The position numbers and the translations under genes are program-made. 64,000 bases of DNA from CAWCUZ01 sp963798795 (GTDB lineage: Bacteria > Acidobacteriota > Vicinamibacteria > Vicinamibacterales > SCN-69-37): positions 682,001 through 746,000 of the forward strand of contig CAWCUZ010000001.1 of NCBI GenBank assembly GCA_963798795.1. The letters run 5' to 3'. Positions 35,467 through 43,502 of this stretch are shown piece by piece; positions within the stretch are counted from its first letter, which is position 1, and the number at the start of each line of letters is the position of its first letter. The notes under the pieces are model-generated. The model did not search any database and had not been told where the DNA came from. It worked only from the letters and a program-made list of their open reading frames with translations.

Positions 35467-36300
35467 TCACGACCGGCGGGCGACGTAGTACAGCATGGCG
35501 CTCTCGGAGTCGTCGTCGTCGGCTGAGAGCCGCTTCGCACGCTCGTCATAGACCGCCAGCAGATCGAACCCCGCCTGTCGCAGCTGCGCGGCCTGGCGCG
35601 CCCGATCGACATAGTAGTGAAGGAGACGCCAGTCGCATCCGACGTCGTTCAGCAGGGCGTAGTCGGCTTCGATGCGCTGCTGCGGCCGCGTCCGCCGGTG
35701 ATGGATCGTGCCGATCGCGTAGTGAAAGACGTGATGCAGCTGGGTGACCGGATTGCGCGACCGCGCGAGCCGGGGGCCGCGGCCGGCAGACCGGTATCGC
35801 CGGTTGTGCGACGAGAACACGAACACACCGCCCGGCGGCACGAGGTGGCACACGTCGGCCAGGAGCTGGAGCCGGCCGTCGTGCGGGAGCACGTCGATGA
35901 TGTTGAACGCGCCCATGACGAAGTCGAAGGCGGACGGGCCGAGCGGGGCGATGTTCCGGATGTCCCGTATCTCGAGCCGCGCGCCTGGGAACCGCCGGCC
36001 GCAGACCGCCAGCATGTCGGGGGACAGGTCGATTCCGAGATAGTCCGAACTCAAGGGCTGGAGATACCGCGTGAGTCGTCCGGCACCAACTCCGAGCTCG
36101 AGGACCCGGCGGCCGGAGTAGGCCCACGCGTATTCAGCGAGGACCATGACTTCCGGCGCGTACATGGGCTCATTCGCGAAACGCTCCAGTTCGCGCCGCG
36201 TCCGGTAGGCCGCCGCATCGTGATCGGGCTGACTGAAACGCGCGATGTGATGCGCGCGCTCCGTGGTCGATGACCTGGGCCGCCGAGCTGCGCTTCGCAC
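35467..36300 (-). CDS. Class I SAM-dependent methyltransferase
   Basis: The start is uncertain: GTG 36298-36300 has a plausible ribosome site (gggggatcaaccg), and TTG 36315 is in frame upstream. From GTG the protein has 277 residues. The methyltransferase core is clear: motif I RRVLELGVGAGRLTRYLQPL, acidic strand DYLGIDLSPDMLAVCGRRF, motif II/III ARLEIRDIRNIAPLGPSAFD with FVMGAFNIIDVLPHDGRLQL, and PPGGVFVFSSHNRRYRS. The HNRRY element and the LLHYYVDRARQAAQLRQAGF region occur in small-molecule methyltransferases of natural-product or glycan loci. The substrate is unknown. The C-terminus ends SESAMLYYVARRS. Confidence 0.85.
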   Translation of the reverse strand: MRSAARRPRSSTTERAHHIARFSQPDHDAAAYRTRRELERFANEPMYAPEVMVLAEYAWAYSGRRVLELGVGAGRLTRYLQPLSSDYLGIDLSPDMLAVCGRRFPGARLEIRDIRNIAPLGPSAFDFVMGAFNIIDVLPHDGRLQLLADVCHLVPPGGVFVFSSHNRRYRSAGRGPRLARSRNPVTQLHHVFHYAIGTIHHRRTRPQQRIEADYALLNDVGCDWRLLHYYVDRARQAAQLRQAGFDLLAVYDERAKRLSADDDDSESAMLYYVARRS

Positions 36301-36531
36301 CGGTTGATCCCCCAACGCTCTCCGCGTCTCTTCGAATAGGGAATCTTATGGCCGGAATGGCCTGTACGCCTCGGAGACACGAAGATTTCACACTTACGAA
36401 TTTCGCGTGCCACTTTCGTCGCGTGAGCGCACCGTGCGGCGATCGCCCGACGGTACCGGGCGCTCGACCGGTTACAGAATTCGCAATACCGGCGGGCGGA
36501 TCGCGCCGGCCGCTACAATCGGATCCGCGAC

Positions 36532-37062
36532 GTGTCACACCTCATCGCACGCGCCTCCAGCGGACGGGCTTCTTGCCGAGCCTGCAGCGGACGCATCGCA
36601 GTCGGCGAACTCCGCTTTGGCGAGCGGCTGCCCAATCCCTTCGCCGAGGGCGATGCCGAGATGACGCACTGGTATCACCCGGCCTGCGGGGCGTTCACGC
36701 GGCCCGACGCGTTTCTCGAAGCGCTCGCGGCTTGTGAGGAGGTGCTGCCCGATCGCGCGACCCTCGAGTCGCGGGCGCGGCTCGGTGCGACGCACCGGCG
36801 GCTCCCTCGCGTGCGCGCCGCCGGTCGCGCGCCGTCCGGCCGGGCGGCGTGCCGGCACTGCCGCGAGCCGATTGCCCAGGGCGCGTGGCGAATCGCGCTC
36901 GCCTACTACGAAGAAGGACGGTTCGTCCCGTCCGGGTACATCCACGCGCGGTGCGCGCGCCCCTACCTGGAAACCGGCGACGTCCTGGATCGCCTCCGCC
37001 ATTTCTCGCCGGGGCTGACGACCGCCGACGCCGCCGAGGTCGCCGCGGAACTCGCCGGCTGA
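36532..37062 (+). CDS. Protein with two PARP-type zinc fingers
   Basis: The 176-residue protein consists of two copies of a PARP-like zinc finger. In the first, SGRASCRACSGRIAVGELRF leads to THWYHPACGAF, with ligands Cys15, Cys18, His49 and Cys52. In the second, SGRAACRHCREPIAQGAWRI leads to GYIHARCARPYLE, with Cys107, Cys110, His138 and Cys141. The C-x2-C-x(27-30)-H-x2-C spacing and the W-H-x-x-C ending match zf-PARP, which in eukaryotes recognises DNA breaks. No ADP-ribosyltransferase, ligase or nuclease domain is attached. GTG 36532 is the start; a TACAAT box lies 13 bases before it. DNA-damage sensing is an inference from the fold. Confidence 0.8.
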   Translation: MSHLIARASSGRASCRACSGRIAVGELRFGERLPNPFAEGDAEMTHWYHPACGAFTRPDAFLEALAACEEVLPDRATLESRARLGATHRRLPRVRAAGRAPSGRAACRHCREPIAQGAWRIALAYYEEGRFVPSGYIHARCARPYLETGDVLDRLRHFSPGLTTADAAEVAAELAG

Positions 37063-37146
37063 GTCGTCGGCCCCCGCGCTGTGACAGCATAGGAGCTACG
37101 CCCGCGCGCCGGACGCGCCGGGTGGATCTCCCAGGACCGGAGGGCC

Positions 37147-38766
37147 ATGACGTCCCCTGCTGCCGGCGAGCCGCCCGGCAGGCCGCTGTCGACGCTGCAA
37201 CTCTCGCTGCTCGCGATTCTGATCGGCGCCATCAGCGGCGTGGGCGCCGCCGGGTTCCGCGCCCTGATCGCGCTGGCGCACAACCTTCTGTTTTACGGCC
37301 GCTGGTCGGCGTCCTATGACGCCACCGTCCACGCGCCGGCCAGCATCTGGGGCGCGGGCGTCATCCTCGTGCCGGTCTGCGGCGCGCTCGCGGTGGCCAC
37401 GCTCGTGCGGTTCGTCGCCCCGGAGGCCAAGGGCCACGGCGTGCCCGAAGTCATGGACGCCGTCTACTACCACCGCGGCCGCATCCGCCCGGTCGTGGCG
37501 CTGGTCAAAGCCGTCGCCTCGGCGCTGTCGATCGGCAGCGGCGGATCGGTGGGCCGCGAGGGGCCGATCATTCAGATCGGCGCGTCGTTCGGATCCGGCG
37601 TCGCCCAGTGGCTCCGCGTGGCGGCCTGGCAGCGCATCGTGCTCATCGTGGCGGGCGCCGCGAGCGGCATTGCCGCGACCTTCAACACGCCGGTCGGCGG
37701 GCTGCTCTTCGGCATCGAAATCATGATCCACGAGGTCACGGCCCGCACGCTTGTGCCGGTGACGATCGCGACGGCCACCGCCACCTACGTGGGCCGGCTG
37801 TTCTTCGGCCCGCACCCCTCCTTCGTGATTCCGGCGTTCGAAACCCCCACGATTCACCTGACCAGCCCGTACGTCCTGCCGGCCTACGTCGGCCTCGGCC
37901 TGCTGACCGGCGTGATGTCGGCGGTGTTCATCAAGTCGATCTATGGCGCGCAGGACTTCTTCGAACGGCACATCCGCGGCGGCTATTACCGCCAGCACGT
38001 GATCGGAATGCTGCTGGTCGGGATGCTCTTCTACGCGCTGATGGCGGGGTTCGGGCACTACTACGTCGAGGGGGTCGGCTATTCGACGGTGCAGGACGTG
38101 CTGGTCGGCACGCCGTACCCGCTGTATCTGCTCCTGCTCCTGATGGTGGCGAAACTGCTGGCGACCTCGGTGACGCTCGGGTCGGGTGCATCGGGCGGCG
38201 TGTTCTCACCCGCGCTCTTCATCGGCGCGACGCTGGGCGCCGCGTACGGGCAGCTCTTGTCCCTGCTGTTCCCCGCCTTCAACATCAGCGTGCCGGCCTT
38301 CGCCGTGGCGGGGATGGCCGGGCTGGTTGGCGGCTCGACCGGCGCCGCGATCGCGGCGATCGTGATGATCTTCGAGATGACGCTCGACTACAACGTCATC
38401 GTGCCGATGACGATCACGGTGGCGGTGAGCTACGGGATCCGCACGATGCTCTCCCGCGACAGCATCTACACGTCCAAGCTGACGCGCCGCGGCCACTACA
38501 TGCCCGCGGGCCTGCACGCCAACCTGCACTTCGTGTGGCGCGCCCGCGACATCATGCGGCCGCTCGACGGGCCGGTGCCGGCCGGCGTCGTCGCCGTCCG
38601 CGAGACCGACTCGCTCCTGGAGGTCCTGGGCCGCATGCGATCGTCGGGCGCGCCGGCGGCCCTCGTGCTGCGCCGCGGCGGGCCAATCGAGGAACCGGTC
38701 GGCCTCATCACGAAAGCCCATCTCGCCGACGCGATGGCTCACGCCGCGGAGCTGCTGCTCGACTGA
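37147..38766 (+). CDS. ClC-family chloride channel/transporter with C-terminal CBS-like domain
   Basis: ATG 37147 follows ggagggcc. The 539-residue protein has the ClC selectivity elements: the first anion loop as AKGHGVPEVMDAVYYHRG (GHGVP where E. coli has GSGIP), ALSIGSGGSVGREGPIIQIG with the gating glutamate Glu138, and GSGASGGVFSPALFIGATLG. About 18 helices are expected. Residues beyond 450 leave the membrane (RARDIMRPLDGPVPAGVVAV, ETDSLLEVLGRMRSSGAPAA, VGLITKAHLADAM), forming one CBS-like domain pair that may sense nucleotides. The proton-glutamate position was not checked, so channel and H+/Cl- exchanger remain open. Confidence 0.93.
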   Translation: MTSPAAGEPPGRPLSTLQLSLLAILIGAISGVGAAGFRALIALAHNLLFYGRWSASYDATVHAPASIWGAGVILVPVCGALAVATLVRFVAPEAKGHGVPEVMDAVYYHRGRIRPVVALVKAVASALSIGSGGSVGREGPIIQIGASFGSGVAQWLRVAAWQRIVLIVAGAASGIAATFNTPVGGLLFGIEIMIHEVTARTLVPVTIATATATYVGRLFFGPHPSFVIPAFETPTIHLTSPYVLPAYVGLGLLTGVMSAVFIKSIYGAQDFFERHIRGGYYRQHVIGMLLVGMLFYALMAGFGHYYVEGVGYSTVQDVLVGTPYPLYLLLLLMVAKLLATSVTLGSGASGGVFSPALFIGATLGAAYGQLLSLLFPAFNISVPAFAVAGMAGLVGGSTGAAIAAIVMIFEMTLDYNVIVPMTITVAVSYGIRTMLSRDSIYTSKLTRRGHYMPAGLHANLHFVWRARDIMRPLDGPVPAGVVAVRETDSLLEVLGRMRSSGAPAALVLRRGGPIEEPVGLITKAHLADAMAHAAELLLD

Positions 38767-38842
38767 GCCGATCGGCTCCGCGCGGACGGCACGAACCGCC
38801 GCCGGCCATGAGGACGCGCCACCGTCAGGGCCTGTCAGGCCC

Positions 38843-41251
38843 TTACGACCGCAGCACCCGGGCCGGCGCGGTCGCCGCCGCGCGCCGCGCCGAGGGCAGC
38901 GTCGCGACCAGCGTGACGCCGACGACCAGGACGGCGCTGCCGGCCAGGACCAGCGGGTTCGCCGGCGAGACCTGGAAGACGTAGTGCGCCATCGGCCCGC
39001 CCATCCACCACGCGAGCAGCACGCCAATCGCCAGGCCGCCCACGGCGAGCCTCCCGGCCTGCCGCACGACGAGCCGGAAGATGCCGCCCGGCGTCGCACC
39101 CAGCGCCAGCCGCACCGCCATCTCGCCGGAACGCTGCGCCGAGACGAAGGCCACGACGCCGAACACGCCGCTCGCGGCCAGTACGAGACCGAACAGCCCG
39201 AAGGTCGCCATCAGGAGCACGCCGAGCGTCGGCCAGACCAGCGACCGGTCCAAGACCTCCGAAAGCCGTTCGAAGTCGACCGGCACCCGCGCATCGATGC
39301 CCGTCAAGGCCGTCCGGATCTGCGGCACGAGACGCTCGGGTCTGCCATCCGCCGTCGTCATGACCAGCGAATAGCGCACGCGCGGCGATTGCGCCGACGA
39401 CACGTAGACCGTCGGTTCGGCCGGCGTCGTGAGCGAGACGTACGGCACATCCCGGACCACCCCCACAATCGCGGCGTCCTGCCGCACCATCCGTCCGTCG
39501 ACGCGGCGTGCGAACGCGCCGGGATCGACGCGCTCGCGCAGGGGATCCAACCCGGGGATGAACTTGGCGGCCCAGGCTTCGTTCACCAGCACGACCGGCT
39601 CGCTCTCGGCGCGATCGTCGGTCGTGAACGGTCGTCCCGCCACGATGGCGATCCCCATCACGCGGAAGAACCCCGGGTCGACAATGCGCAGGCGGCCATT
39701 CGGCCGGTTCGCCGGCTCGGTCGGCCGGCCGGTGATGTCGACGAACGACGTCGAGTCCCACTCGCGGCGCAGCGGCAGCGACGTGGTCACACCGACGTCC
39801 GTCGCGCCCAGCGCCCGCAGGCGCGTCTCCGCTTCGTCCAGCCAGGCCGTGATGCGCGCCGGCTGGGGCGCGTACGCGCGCGGTGGCAGCGACACGTCAA
39901 TCGCGAGCCGCCCGTCCGACGTGAATCCCGGATCGACCGCGACGATGTTCCGCATGCTGAGGAGCAGCCGGCCGGCGCCGGCAACCAGTCCGATGGCGAG
40001 CGCGATTTCCGCGACGACCATCGCGGCGAGCAGCCGCCTCGTGGCCCTCCCCTGCAGCGCGGCGCGGCCACCTTCGTTCAGCGCCTGCAGGACGGCCCCG
40101 GTCCGCCGTGTGAGCAGCGGCGCCATGCCGACGACCAGGCCGGCCGCAATCATGACGACCGCCGCAAACGCGAACGCGGCCGCGTCGAGGTGCATGCCCT
40201 CGACGCGCGGCATGGACGCACCGCCGATGGCGACGATGGCGCGGACCATCACGTAGGCCAGCGGCAGCGCCACGGCCGTCGCCGTGACGGCGACGACCAG
40301 CGACTCCGTCACCGCCTGGGCGAACAGCGTCCGGCGCGTCGCTCCCAGGGCCACCCGCACCGCAAGCTCCCGCGCGCGGGCCGTCCCGCGCGCGAGAAAC
40401 AGGTTCGCGACGTTGACGACGGCGAGCAGCAGCAGCAGGCCGGTCGCGGCGAACGCCATCACGACGACGGGCCCGACGTCGCCGACGATGGCGTCGAGCA
40501 GCGGCCGGAACACGAAGGCACGGTTCTGGTCCTGGTCCGGAAACTCCTGCGCCAGCGCCGCCCACATGCCCGACAACCTCGGCCGGATCGCCGACGGGAT
40601 CGTTCCCGGCGCGAGCCGGACGAAGGCGTCGTACAGATGCCCGACGCTTCGGTCGACCGGCATGGCGACCCACAGGTCGGCGTCGGCCGGCAGACGGAAC
40701 GACGCCGGCGCGACGCCCACCACGAGAGAACCCGGTCCCTCGAGCAGGGCCACGGTCTTGCCGACGATGGCGGAGTCGGAGCCGAACCATGACTGCCACG
40801 CGTGATGCGAGAGCACGACGCGACTGCCGAACCACGCCCGGAGGTCGTCCTCGTTGAAGGCGCGACCGGCGGCCATGGGCAGGCCGAACAGCTCGAAGAA
40901 CCCGGGCGACACGCCGTAGGCGGCGACCTGCCGGGCGCCCGCCTCCGTCGTGAGCGTCGCGTCGAGCCGCCGGACGAGCGCCGACCGCGTGACGGCACCC
41001 GCGGTCGCCTCCCGGAGCGCCTGCATCTCGGCCGACGCGACGAGGCCGATCGTGAAGCGTCCGTCGGTCATCTCGGTGCGAACGGTGTAGATCTCGTCCG
41101 CGCGGTCGTACGGGAGCGGACGCAGCAGCGTCGCCTGGACGACGGCGAACAGCGCCGTCGGAGCCGCGATGCCGAGCGCGAGCACGCCGACGGCGCTCGC
41201 CGCGAACGCGGGCTCACGGCGCAGGCGTTTGAGCGCAGACAGGATGGGCAT
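38843..41251 (-). CDS. ADOP-type ABC transporter permease, duplicated, no prefix domain
   Basis: This 802-residue protein is a duplicated FtsX/MacB permease starting directly at the first membrane helix: ALKRLRREPAFAASAVGVLA and ATLLRPLPYDRADEIY. The first core has PGFFELFGLPMAAGRAFNED and the helices VVVMAFAATGLLLLLAVVNVA, with FLARGTARARELAVRVALGA. The second has LLAAMVVAEIALAIGLVAGA, PGFFRVMGIAIVAGRPFTTD, LLMATFGLFGLVLAASGVFG, FVSAQRSGEMAVRLALGATP and a Val/Ala-rich end. The prefix domain seen in the permease at 12099 is missing, and no PadR gene is adjacent. No ATPase is nearby. It is the last gene of a minus-strand group with the MFS and LysM genes. Confidence 0.9.
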   Translation of the reverse strand: MPILSALKRLRREPAFAASAVGVLALGIAAPTALFAVVQATLLRPLPYDRADEIYTVRTEMTDGRFTIGLVASAEMQALREATAGAVTRSALVRRLDATLTTEAGARQVAAYGVSPGFFELFGLPMAAGRAFNEDDLRAWFGSRVVLSHHAWQSWFGSDSAIVGKTVALLEGPGSLVVGVAPASFRLPADADLWVAMPVDRSVGHLYDAFVRLAPGTIPSAIRPRLSGMWAALAQEFPDQDQNRAFVFRPLLDAIVGDVGPVVVMAFAATGLLLLLAVVNVANLFLARGTARARELAVRVALGATRRTLFAQAVTESLVVAVTATAVALPLAYVMVRAIVAIGGASMPRVEGMHLDAAAFAFAAVVMIAAGLVVGMAPLLTRRTGAVLQALNEGGRAALQGRATRRLLAAMVVAEIALAIGLVAGAGRLLLSMRNIVAVDPGFTSDGRLAIDVSLPPRAYAPQPARITAWLDEAETRLRALGATDVGVTTSLPLRREWDSTSFVDITGRPTEPANRPNGRLRIVDPGFFRVMGIAIVAGRPFTTDDRAESEPVVLVNEAWAAKFIPGLDPLRERVDPGAFARRVDGRMVRQDAAIVGVVRDVPYVSLTTPAEPTVYVSSAQSPRVRYSLVMTTADGRPERLVPQIRTALTGIDARVPVDFERLSEVLDRSLVWPTLGVLLMATFGLFGLVLAASGVFGVVAFVSAQRSGEMAVRLALGATPGGIFRLVVRQAGRLAVGGLAIGVLLAWWMGGPMAHYVFQVSPANPLVLAGSAVLVVGVTLVATLPSARRAAATAPARVLRS

Positions 41252-41308
41252 GGGATCGCGACCAGGTATAGCGGCGCCCTGCCCGCCTTGTCAAAAGCGG
41301 ACGGGCGA

Positions 41309-42523
41309 TCAGCGGGCCCGGCGCACGGTTTCCGGCACCCAGCGGTGCACGACCCACGCGCCGGCGAGCGAGAGCATGCCGCCGGCGAGAAAGGGCAGCT
41401 CCAGCGATCGGGTTCCCAGCACGCCGGCCAGGAGCGGACCCACCGCGAGCCCGAGCCCGAACCCGAGCGTCACGATGCTCATCTGCCGTCCTTCGCCGCC
41501 GGCGGTCGCCAGATCGGCGGCGAGCGCGAACGCCGGCGCCGCGATGGCGGCCGCCGCGATCCCCTGAACGATGCGAAAGGCCGACAGCTGCAGCGTGGAC
41601 GTGGCCAGACCGAGAACGGCCGTTGCCGGTGCCATGAAGACGAGGCCCCCGACGATGAGCGGCTTCCGGCCGACGCGGTCCGAGAGCCATCCCGCAGGCA
41701 CCTGCAGGACGAGCCGCGTGGCCATGAGTGCGCTGAACGCGACGCCGAAGGCGAACGCGCCCGCGTGCAGCCGCGCGTTGAACTGCGGCTCGAGCGTCGC
41801 CATCATCGTGAACGACGTCGCCATCACGAACGTCGCCAGGCCGACGCCGAGGATCCCTGGCGACAGCAGGCGGCGGTCGAATACCCGAAACGGCTGGCGG
41901 CGCAGTGGCTCCGCCACGCCCGGGGGCGCCTCGTGAACCCACAGGAACACGAGCAGCGCGCCAAGCAGCAACAGGGCCGCGGCCACGTAGAACGTCGGAG
42001 GGAACCCCACCCGGTCGTACAGCCAGCCGCCGAGCAGCGGTCCGCTCGCCAGCCCGATCATCCGCCCGGTCGTGTAGATGCCCATCGACGCGCCGCGGGT
42101 CTCGCGCCTGGTCGCGGTGGCCATGACGGCCATCGACGTCGGCACGGTCATCGCCACGCCGACGCCCTGGAAGACCCGGATGGCGAACAGGCCGGCCAAC
42201 GGTCGGACGAGCACGAACGACGCGGTCGCTGCCGCCATCACGATCAGACCACCGATGATGAGCGGCTTGCGCCGGTGCAGCCGGTCCGCCCAGGCGCCAG
42301 TGAAGGGCTGGACGGCGGCGGTCACGAAGCCGTAGACCGACAACAGCGCCCCGACGACCACGGGCTCCGGCCACCGCGATTCGCGCACGGCCAGCCTCGC
42401 CACGTACAGCGGCAGGAGCACGAACAGGATGCTGTTGCCCAGCGCGTCGGCGAGCCGCGCCGTCGTCAGCGCGACGACGACACCGTTGGCGCCGATCCGC
42501 TCGGCGAACGCAGGCCTCGTCAC
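41309..42523 (-). CDS. MFS transporter (drug efflux type)
   Basis: The 404-residue protein starts at GTG 42521-42523, seven bases after the LysM gene stop. Twelve helices are expected. The first half has LPLYVARLAVRESRWPEPV, the motif-A loop GAWADRLHRRKPLIIGGLI, FAIRVFQGVGVAMTVPTSMA and the motif-C-like GLASGPLLGGWLYDR. The second half has VPAGWLSDRVGRKPLIVGGL (second motif A), RIVQGIAAAAIAAPAFALA and FGLGLAVGPLLAGVLGTRSL. The pattern is that of DHA1-type proton-driven multidrug or sugar efflux carriers. Substrate is not predictable. The downstream permease starts 57 bases further on. Confidence 0.92.
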   Translation of the reverse strand: MTRPAFAERIGANGVVVALTTARLADALGNSILFVLLPLYVARLAVRESRWPEPVVVGALLSVYGFVTAAVQPFTGAWADRLHRRKPLIIGGLIVMAAATASFVLVRPLAGLFAIRVFQGVGVAMTVPTSMAVMATATRRETRGASMGIYTTGRMIGLASGPLLGGWLYDRVGFPPTFYVAAALLLLGALLVFLWVHEAPPGVAEPLRRQPFRVFDRRLLSPGILGVGLATFVMATSFTMMATLEPQFNARLHAGAFAFGVAFSALMATRLVLQVPAGWLSDRVGRKPLIVGGLVFMAPATAVLGLATSTLQLSAFRIVQGIAAAAIAAPAFALAADLATAGGEGRQMSIVTLGFGLGLAVGPLLAGVLGTRSLELPFLAGGMLSLAGAWVVHRWVPETVRRAR

Positions 42524-42530
42524 TCCGCCG

Positions 42531-42933
42531 TCACGCCGGAATGCGCAGCACCTGGCCGGGCTTGATCTGGTTCGGGTCCTTCAACTGGTCGGTGTTGGCT
42601 TCGAAGATCTTCATGTAGCGGTTCGCGTCGCCGTACACCTGCTTGCTGATCTTCGACAGCGTGTCGCCCGCCTTGACGGTGTAGTGCTGCTCCTTCGGCG
42701 CGGGTGACGGCAGGCTCGAATCGATCCGGATGTCGGCCGTCAGGTCGCTGTAGGCCGGGTCCGCCTTCTTGATGGCCGCCCAGACCTCGTTCTTGGCAGC
42801 CTCCGACGGCGCGGCGCCCTGCATGAACAACTTGTTGTCCTGGATGTGCACGTGCTCCAGCTTGACGCCCTGTTCCTTGATCTTGTCGAACGCGAGCGCG
42901 TACCTTGGTCTTCAGCGTTTCGAGGTCGGCCAC
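42531..42933 (-). CDS. BON-LysM domain protein (YgaU/Kbp-like), one single-base frameshift
   Basis: ATG 42931-42933 begins ADLETLKTK; at about 42904-42907 an extra G (aaggtacgcg) shifts the frame. Without it the protein continues YALAFDKIKEQGVKLEHVHI, then QDNKLFMQGAAPSEAAKNEV (BON domain) and a C-terminal LysM domain QHYTVKAGDTLSKISKQVYG, ANRYMKIFEANTDQLKDPNQ, IKPGQVLRIP. Repaired length is about 133 residues, the size of E. coli Kbp (YgaU), a potassium-binding BON-LysM protein. There is no signal peptide, as in Kbp. The leader contains a heptanucleotide repeat. Confidence 0.88.
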
Positions 42934-42943
42934 AACGTTACTC

Positions 42944-42983
42944 CCTTCTGCCTTCTGCCTTCTGCCTTCTGCCTTCTGCCTTC
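42944..42983. repeat. Heptanucleotide tandem repeat (CCTTCTG)5
   Basis: Five perfect copies of CCTTCTG occupy 42944-42978 and a partial copy follows. The repeat begins 11 bases upstream of the BON-LysM start, so on the coding strand CAGAAGG repeats lie in its leader and could serve as tandem ribosome-site-like sequences. A related array lies at 56745. Confidence 0.85.
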
Positions 42984-43099
42984 GCTTCCGCTACCAATAC
43001 CACGAGCGTCCATGACGTGCCATCCCTGAGCGGCACGCCGGCGGGCCCGGCGCCGGGTCCGGAGCCGCCCTCACCCAACCGATGCGCCAACTGCGTCGT

Positions 43100-43115
43100 C
43101 TCACGCTGTAGTGAG
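43100..43115. promoter_or_regulatory. Dyad upstream of padR, possible operator
   Basis: CTCAC-gctgta-GTGAG is a perfect 5-bp dyad 16-31 bases before the padR start at 43131. The position suits autoregulation by the PadR protein. Sequence differs from the dyads at 11735 and 46071, as expected for different PadR specificities. Confidence 0.35.
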
Positions 43116-43130
43116 GGACGAGGTATTACG

Positions 43131-43502
43131 ATGAAGGACGCGGAGCCACGACGGGATCCGGCCGCCCGGCTGCCGCTGACGCCGGCCATGTTCCACGTGA
43201 TGGTGGCCCTGGCGGACGCCGAGCGGCACGGCTACGCGATCATCAAGGAGGTGTCGACGCGCACCGGCGGCCGCGTCGAACTGGGCACCGGCACGCTCTA
43301 CGGCATCGTCAAGCGCCTGCTGGGCGAGGGACTGGCCGTCGAGTCGAACCGCCGGCCGGCGGCGGCGCACGACGACCCGCGGCGCCGGTATTACCGGCTG
43401 ACCCCGTTCGGGCGGCAGGTCGTGGCCGCGGAGACGGAACGCCTCGAGCGGATGGTAAGCGCCGCCCGCGCCACGCGGGCGCTGCGAAAGGCGCGGCCGT
43501 GA
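43131..43502 (+). CDS. PadR family transcriptional regulator
   Basis: The 123-residue winged-helix protein reads LPLTPAMFHVMVALADAERH, HGYAIIKEVSTRTGGRVELG, TGTLYGIVKRLLGEGLAVES and RRRYYRLTPFGRQVVAAETE, all PadR signatures. The GTLYG-x-x-x-R-L segment is the wing-proximal motif. Compared with the PadR at 11756 it has a longer N-terminus (KDAEPRRDPAAR) and a C-terminal helix ERMVSAARATRALRK for dimerisation. Its stop overlaps the GTG of the permease (GTGA at 43499-43502), so the pair is translationally coupled. A small dyad lies in the leader. Confidence 0.92.
   Translation: MKDAEPRRDPAARLPLTPAMFHVMVALADAERHGYAIIKEVSTRTGGRVELGTGTLYGIVKRLLGEGLAVESNRRPAAAHDDPRRRYYRLTPFGRQVVAAETERLERMVSAARATRALRKARP

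Noticed and set aside
32607..35747. A 1046-codon open frame on the plus strand
   Set aside because: It is a shifted frame of the DUF2339-like gene followed by antisense of the H1-like gene; composition is Arg/Gly/Pro-rich.
38984..40792. A 602-codon open frame on the plus strand
   Set aside because: It is antisense to the permease at 38843-41251.
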